A DNA stretch of 18,247 bases, from NCBI GenBank assembly GCA_035286585.1, contig DATEDC010000248.1:1-18247 (forward strand). Reading direction: 5' to 3'. This document shows, one piece after another, positions 13,618 through 18,247 of the stretch. The notes under the pieces are model-generated. The model worked only from the letters and a program-made list of their open reading frames with translations, was not told the DNA's origin and made no database searches. How positions within the stretch are numbered: the stretch's first letter is position 1; every line of letters begins with the position of its first letter. A program made the translations under genes and the position numbers. Source of the stretch: DSOS01 sp035286585 (GTDB lineage: Bacteria; Chloroflexota; Anaerolineae; Anaerolineales; UBA4823).

Positions 13618-14646
13618 ATGGACACCTGGAGAAATGGTCTACCTGCTGGTTACTCCTCTCGAGCTGTAAAAATGCAGGATCTTGAAGGCTGCGTGGCATT
13701 GATCAATGCGGCCTTTCGCGAGCTTAAAGGCGTGGAGATGTTCACCTTAGAAGAGTTCGCCCCGGAGCTGCAGATGCCCGGTTTCAATCTCGAAACCGAT
13801 ACGCGCCTGGTGGTTGCGCCAGATGGCGAGATCGCAGGTTATTATGAAGTGTGGGACCTGCTCGAGCCCTCCGTGCGGGTGAATGTGTGGGGGCACACCC
13901 ATCCCGGGCATCGCAAATTAGGCATCGGCACCTATCTGCTCCATTGGGCAGAACAGCGCGCCCGGAAGGCGGTCGAAAGAGCGCCGCAGGGCGCCAGGGT
14001 CGTGATTCAGGCGCACGCCCTAGCGATCAATCAGGCGGCAGGCGAGTTGTTGGCACACTGCGGCTACCGCCTGATCCGCCATTCATTGCGCATGGTGATC
14101 GATCTGAATGGCGCGCCCCCCGATCCGCAGTGGCCGGCGGGGATAACTGTCAGCACATTCGCGGACAAAGGCGATCTGGCCGATCTCGTCCAGGCAGTGC
14201 GTGAGGCATTCAAGGATCATTGGGGTTTTGTGGAAATCCCCTTCGAGGAAGAATTCGAGCGCTGGAAGCACAGAGTTGATACAGACCCCGATTTCAACCC
14301 CTCGCTCTGGTTTCTCGCCATGGATGGGGAAGAGATCGCCGGCGTATCGCTTTGCCGCATTAAGATCTACGATGACCCGGAGATGGGCTGGGTCAACACC
14401 CTGGGTGTGCGTCGTCCCTGGCGGCGCAAGGGCCTGGGATTGGCTTTGCTGCACCATTCTTTCCTGAGGCTGTATGAGCTCCGCAAACAGCGGGTCGGTC
14501 TGGGCGTAGATGCCCAAAGCCTGACCGGCGCTACGCGCCTGTATCAGAAAGCCGGTATGCATCCCGACCCAACCCGGCAGTATGACCTTTACGAAAAAGA
14601 GCTCCGCCCGGGAGTGGAGTTGAGCACTCAACTGGTTCAGGAATAA
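13618..14646 (+). CDS. Tandem-domain GNAT acetyltransferase (mycothiol synthase-like layout)
   Basis: Two GNAT domains are fused in 342 residues. The first has HRKLGIG (98-104) and the second RRKGLGLAL (269-277); the second matches the acetyl-CoA loop best and is probably the active one, while the first may be structural. This layout is seen in mycothiol synthase and many uncharacterised GNATs. GGAGG lies 10 nt before the ATG, 20 nt after the permease gene, so it is probably the last gene of the ABC-GNAT operon. Mycothiol synthesis itself is not suggested, because none of the other mycothiol genes is present. Confidence 0.85.
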   Translation: MDTWRNGLPAGYSSRAVKMQDLEGCVALINAAFRELKGVEMFTLEEFAPELQMPGFNLETDTRLVVAPDGEIAGYYEVWDLLEPSVRVNVWGHTHPGHRKLGIGTYLLHWAEQRARKAVERAPQGARVVIQAHALAINQAAGELLAHCGYRLIRHSLRMVIDLNGAPPDPQWPAGITVSTFADKGDLADLVQAVREAFKDHWGFVEIPFEEEFERWKHRVDTDPDFNPSLWFLAMDGEEIAGVSLCRIKIYDDPEMGWVNTLGVRRPWRRKGLGLALLHHSFLRLYELRKQRVGLGVDAQSLTGATRLYQKAGMHPDPTRQYDLYEKELRPGVELSTQLVQE

Positions 14647-14773
14647 GGAAAGCAGATTTTGATCCACGCTTTGACTGGCTATACCAGAATATGCGGGTAG
14701 AATAAGGGGCATGGCTGGCGCCGGAGCCGGGATTCTGGAATTCTTGGGGCTGCAAAAAGAGGAGCGATCGTTT

Positions 14774-15385
14774 ATGGGCATCAAAGCTGTCATCTTCGAT
14801 CTGGGGGGCGTGATCGTTCGCACAGAAAACCCTGAACCTCGCCGAAAACTGGCCGCGGAATTGGGGATAACAAGTCAGGCGCTCAGCCAGCTCGTGTTTT
14901 CCAGTGAAACTGCCGTGCTGGCGACGCTGGGCAGGCTGACCACCCAGGAACATTGGGAAGCCGTCCGAGGCGCACTGAACCTGGAAGAGGACAAGCTCCG
15001 CCGCGTGCCCATTGAGTTCTGGGGTGGCGATTCGGTGGATATGCATCTGGTGGACTACCTGCGCTCCTTGCGACCCCGCTATAAAACAGGACTGCTCAGC
15101 AACGCCTGGGATGATCTGCGCCAGGTTATCATTCGGGATTGGAAAATTTCTGACGCCTTCGATGAGATGATCATCTCTGCGGAGGTGGGCCTGGCAAAAC
15201 CCGATGCGCGCATTTACCTGCTGGCGGCTGAAAAACTGGATGTCTCGCCTGACGAAGCGGTGTTTGTGGATGACTTTGACGAGAACATTCACGGCGCGCT
15301 ACAGGTCGGCATGCAAGCAATCCACTTCCGCGACCCACACCAGGCGCTGAGCGAGCTGGCTATGATATTGGACCAGCGAGCCTGA
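14774..15385 (+). CDS. HAD-IA family hydrolase (DxG motif I)
   Basis: This 203-residue cytoplasmic HAD protein is a likely small-molecule phosphatase. Motif I is FDLGG with nucleophile Asp9, but the usual second Asp is Gly11; the same DxG form occurs in E. coli YihX, a sugar-phosphate phosphatase. Motif II is LLSN (Ser109), motif III Lys142 in AKPD and motif IV DDFDEN (166-171). The ATG at 14774 is preferred because GAGGAG (14759-14764) is 9 nt before it and the protein then opens as MGIKAVIFDLGG; the upstream ATG at 14711 would add 21 unconserved residues. No strong promoter is seen in the 127-nt gap. Confidence 0.85.
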   Translation: MGIKAVIFDLGGVIVRTENPEPRRKLAAELGITSQALSQLVFSSETAVLATLGRLTTQEHWEAVRGALNLEEDKLRRVPIEFWGGDSVDMHLVDYLRSLRPRYKTGLLSNAWDDLRQVIIRDWKISDAFDEMIISAEVGLAKPDARIYLLAAEKLDVSPDEAVFVDDFDENIHGALQVGMQAIHFRDPHQALSELAMILDQRA

Positions 15386-15414
15386 AGCGAGAGCTACGGG
15401 GAAGGGAGATCGAG

Positions 15415-16815
15415 ATGTCGAAACTGACTGATTTGATGATTTCCGAGGCTGGCGACCTGCTAGCCAGGAAGGAGATTTCTCCCGTAGAGCTGACCCAGGC
15501 TCACCTTGAGCGTATCGAAAAGCTCGATCCATTGCTTAATTGTTTTATCACCCGCACGCCAGAGGCGGCTTTGCAGCGCGCCAGGCGGGCAGAAGACGAG
15601 CTGCTGCGCGGCGAACGGAAGGGACCCCTGCACGGCATCCCTTTCGGGTTGAAAGATTTATACGAGACGCGGGGTGTGCGCACCACTTGCGGCTCTCTTT
15701 TTTGGGCAGATTATATTCCCGAGGCGGATGCGAGCGTGGTGGAGAAAATTTACCAGGCTGGAGCTGTCAATCTGGGCAAGTTAAACATGCACGAGATCGC
15801 CCTGGGATTGACCAATGTAAACCCGCATTATGGCGCCTGTCGAAACCCGTGGGACCTGGATAGGGTACCCGGCGGCTCATCCGGAGGATCGGCGGCTGCC
15901 CTGGCGGCTGGCCTGTGCCTGGCATCCCTGGGAAGCGACACTGGCGGCTCGATTCGCGTCCCAGCTGCCCTGTGTGGGGTGGTTGGTTTGAAACCGACAT
16001 ATGGGAGGGTATCCCTGCGGGGAGTGTTCCCACTCAGCTGGAACCTGGATCACGCGGGACCGATGGCGAGAAGCGTCCGGGACGTTGCCATTCTGTTGCA
16101 GGTCATCGCCGGTTATGACCCGGCAGATCCGGTTTCGGTGAACGCGCCAGTCGATGATTATCAGGAAGGCCTGGAGAAAGGCGTGGCTGGCTGGAACATC
16201 GCCCTGGCAGATGATCAGTATGTGGAAGCCAACACTGCACCCGAAGTGCTGGAGGCGGTCCACCAGGCGGCGAGAGTATTTGAAGATCAAGGCGCGAGGG
16301 TGAGCAGGATAACGCTGCCCGGTTTTCTCGAAGCAGCCAAGGCGAATGGTCTTATGGTGGTCAGCGACGCGGCTGCAGTACACCGGGAAAGACTGGCGCA
16401 ACAGCCCGAGAAATTCGGAGCAGATATTCGCCAGCGGTTGGAAACTGGCAAGGCGTACAGCTCCACCGAGTATATCTTGGCCCGCCAGGCGCAGGTGGAA
16501 TTAAGACGGGCATTCGAGCGAATCTTCAATGATTACGATATATTACTCACACCCGCCACACCGATGCCAGCGCCGCCCATTCAGGGTCAAGATGCCCTCG
16601 AGCAGGCGAGACTGCTGACTCGTTTCACCGCCCCCTTCAATCTTACCGGCTTACCGGCGATATCCGTCCCTTGTGGATTTACACACCAGGGGCTGCCCAT
16701 TGGCCTGCAGATCGTCGCCGCGCCCTGGGCGGAGGCTGCCATTCTCCAGGCTGCCCATGCATTCGAACAGGGGACTGATTGGCATCGGCGCAGGCCAGTG
16801 CTGCCAATGGTGTGA
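15415..16815 (+). CDS. Amidase, amidase-signature family
   Basis: This 466-residue enzyme hydrolyses amide bonds with a Ser-cisSer-Lys triad. Lys80 (GLKD), Ser155 (GGSSGG) and Ser179 (TGGSIR) have the right spacing, 24 residues between the serines. GGGAGAT precedes the ATG. The sequence resembles GatA, the amidase subunit of the Asp/Glu-tRNA amidotransferase, but no gatB or gatC gene is present nearby, so a free-standing amidase is the safer call. It sits between the HAD gene and the MFS transporter gene. Confidence 0.9.
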   Translation: MSKLTDLMISEAGDLLARKEISPVELTQAHLERIEKLDPLLNCFITRTPEAALQRARRAEDELLRGERKGPLHGIPFGLKDLYETRGVRTTCGSLFWADYIPEADASVVEKIYQAGAVNLGKLNMHEIALGLTNVNPHYGACRNPWDLDRVPGGSSGGSAAALAAGLCLASLGSDTGGSIRVPAALCGVVGLKPTYGRVSLRGVFPLSWNLDHAGPMARSVRDVAILLQVIAGYDPADPVSVNAPVDDYQEGLEKGVAGWNIALADDQYVEANTAPEVLEAVHQAARVFEDQGARVSRITLPGFLEAAKANGLMVVSDAAAVHRERLAQQPEKFGADIRQRLETGKAYSSTEYILARQAQVELRRAFERIFNDYDILLTPATPMPAPPIQGQDALEQARLLTRFTAPFNLTGLPAISVPCGFTHQGLPIGLQIVAAPWAEAAILQAAHAFEQGTDWHRRRPVLPMV

Positions 16816-16863
16816 TCGGTTTCGGCGCGAAGTTGATCTCTAATTCGCTGGAGCTTTTATCCA

Positions 16864-18108
16864 TTGTACAGGCAGGATGCGTATAAGGTTTATCTACTGC
16901 TGCAGGGCGCAGCAGCGCTTATCTATGCGGTGATTTTTACCGTCAACCTGGTTTACCAGGTCTCGGTGGCTCAGCTCACCCTACTGCAACTGGTCCTGGT
17001 TGGCACGGTGCTGGAGGCCACGGTATTTCTCTTCGAGGTGCCTACCGGGGTGGTTGCAGACATATACAGCCGCAGGCTTTCGGTGATCCTGGGATATTTC
17101 ATCATTGGCTTGGGGTTCATCCTGGAGGGCTCATTGCCATTCTTTTGGGCGATCGCGGGTGGGCAGGCGCTGTGGGGATTGGGCTACACCTTCACCAGCG
17201 GCGCCACGCAAGCCTGGATCAGCGATGAAATCGGCGAAGCGGCTGCGGGAAATGCCTTTATCCGTGGCAGCCAGGCTGGCACAGTGGGCGCGCTGATCGG
17301 TATCCTGGTCAGTGTCTGGCTGGGCAGCATCCGGGTCAATATCCCCATCGTGGTGGGAGGCGCCCTGTTCATGAGCTTGGGATTGTTTCTCATCCTGGTG
17401 ATGCCGGAGGCTGGATTTAAACCCACACCTTCCGAGCAGCGCACGTCCTGGGGAAGCATGATCTCAACCTTTCAGGGTGGATTGCGGATGGTCAACCGGC
17501 GACCCATCCTTTACACAATTTTACTCATTGGCCTGTTTTACGGGTTATACAGTGAAGGATACGATCGCTTATGGACCAAGCATATCCTGGAAAATTTCAA
17601 CCTGCCGACCCTGAACGGGTTGAAACCTGTTGCCTGGTTTGGCATCATCAATGCAGTCGGCATGCTGCTGAGCCTGGCTTCAACGGAGATCGTCCGCCGC
17701 AAGATCGATATCCAACAGCATAGGAGTATCACCGGATTGCTCATGCTGGTCACGGGCGTCCTGGCAGCCAGCCTGGTGGGTTTTGCCTGGGCGATGGATT
17801 TTAGCCTGGCACTTATCCTGATCTGGCTGATCGGTATGGCGCGGGACGTGATTTCTCCGGTGTACACCGGATGGGTCAACCAAAGGATCGATTCGCGGGT
17901 CAGGGCGACCTTGTTGTCCATGAGCAGCCAGGTAGACGCCGTCGGGCAGGTCGCAGGCGGGCCGTTGTTAGGCATGATCGGGAATACCTTCTCCGTGCGG
18001 GCCGCGATCACAGCCTCTGGATTGATCCTTTCACCGGTTTTGGGCCTGTTTGCACGGGCTGCCGGTCAAAAAGATGTTCAGATCGAAACGGTTTCTTCGG
18101 CGGATTAG
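16864..18108 (+). CDS. MFS transporter
   Basis: This 414-residue protein has about 12 predicted membrane helices and the loop 2-3 motif A form GVVADIYSRR (62-71), where Asp66 and Arg70 are the usual signature residues. It probably exports a small molecule, but direction and substrate are unknown. The start is TTG at 16864: an in-frame stop at 16834 leaves no ATG or GTG upstream, and GGAG at 16850-16853 lies 10 nt before. It follows the amidase gene by 48 nt without a visible terminator. Confidence 0.87.
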   Translation: MYRQDAYKVYLLLQGAAALIYAVIFTVNLVYQVSVAQLTLLQLVLVGTVLEATVFLFEVPTGVVADIYSRRLSVILGYFIIGLGFILEGSLPFFWAIAGGQALWGLGYTFTSGATQAWISDEIGEAAAGNAFIRGSQAGTVGALIGILVSVWLGSIRVNIPIVVGGALFMSLGLFLILVMPEAGFKPTPSEQRTSWGSMISTFQGGLRMVNRRPILYTILLIGLFYGLYSEGYDRLWTKHILENFNLPTLNGLKPVAWFGIINAVGMLLSLASTEIVRRKIDIQQHRSITGLLMLVTGVLAASLVGFAWAMDFSLALILIWLIGMARDVISPVYTGWVNQRIDSRVRATLLSMSSQVDAVGQVAGGPLLGMIGNTFSVRAAITASGLILSPVLGLFARAAGQKDVQIETVSSAD

Positions 18109-18136
18109 GAGGAAAGTCATCCCTTGCCGGAACATC

Positions 18137-18247
18137 ATGGAGCGAATGATGGTTGAGATAAACAAGAACAGCAAGAATTACCTGCGCGAATTAGGCGATG
18201 GATTGATCCTGCGCAGGTCACGGCCAGAGGATGCCGAGGCTTTGGAG
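18137..18247 (+). CDS. Start of a GNAT-like protein, 3' partial
   Basis: The open frame begins MERMMVEINK and soon reads ELGDGLILRRSRPEDAEAL, which resembles the N-terminus of large GNAT/Eis-like acetyltransferases. The gene runs off the window end, so only 37 codons are visible. ATG codons at 18137, 18146 and 18149 are all in frame. AGGAGG at 18107-18112 overlaps the MFS stop and lies 6 nt before an in-frame ATC at 18119, but about 24 nt before the first ATG, so the true start is unclear. If the call is right, this is the fourth GNAT gene in 6.7 kb. Confidence 0.6.
   Translation, partial: MERMMVEINKNSKNYLRELGDGLILRRSRPEDAEALE

Noticed and set aside
14671..14703. Promoter before the HAD gene
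   Set aside because: TTGACT and TAGAAT are present but 21 nt apart, outside the usual range.
14083..15292. Two long reverse-strand frames opposite the GNAT and HAD genes
   Set aside because: They arise from high-GC codon bias on the opposite strand; the + strand proteins have clear family motifs.
15415..16815. GatA subunit of the tRNA amidotransferase
   Set aside because: The amidase signature is shared, but no gatB or gatC gene is nearby and the family cannot be separated by eye.

Overview
The window reads as a single stretch of a bacterial chromosome of moderately high GC, with genes packed tightly on the + strand; one gene runs the other way. A T-box leader on thrS, an infC-rpmI-rplT operon, DUF1232 and ABC-2 proteins, many GNAT acetyltransferases and a GxxExxY nuclease-fold gene fit a member of the Chloroflexota (Anaerolineae-like). 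That taxon is an inference from gene style and remembered family resemblance; no marker gene was compared.

Layout. Positions 2-2645 hold the 3' part of a NarL-type sensor histidine kinase, a translationally coupled small membrane protein and an alpha/beta hydrolase. At 2749-5036 a strong sigma70-type promoter drives tRNA-Val(GAC). A T-box leader follows 7 nt after the tRNA and precedes thrS, so tRNA and synthetase appear to share one transcript. Positions 5037-6049 are an AT-richer island holding only a reverse-strand GxxExxY gene. It is flanked by short repeats in opposite orientation (ACGGATT on the left, AATCCGT on the right). Positions 6050-7501 are the classic translation operon infC-rpmI-rplT, in which infC uses the rare start codon ATC; it has a promoter in front and a hairpin terminator behind. 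Positions 7544-10351 encode a DUF1232 protein and two lipoproteins: a PQQ-glucose-dehydrogenase-like beta-propeller and a TRAP-type metallophosphoesterase.

Positions 10368-10634 are the most puzzling part. A promoter is followed by about 150 nt of structured, non-coding sequence, then two intrinsic terminators with the same stem in tandem, directly in front of an ABC transporter operon. That operon (10663-14646) places two paralogous GNAT acetyltransferases between the ABC ATPase and its ABC-2 permease, with a tandem-domain GNAT after them. A HAD phosphatase-like protein, an amidase, an MFS transporter and the start of a fourth GNAT gene follow, all on the same strand.

How the parts may work together. 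The first half is mostly translation machinery with RNA-level control (T-box, non-canonical infC start, a hairpin between infC and rpmI). The second half looks like an envelope and small-molecule handling region: exported lipoproteins, two transporters, four acetyltransferases and an amidase. Acetylation coupled to export is a reasonable hypothesis for 10663-14646, but no substrate can be read from the sequence.
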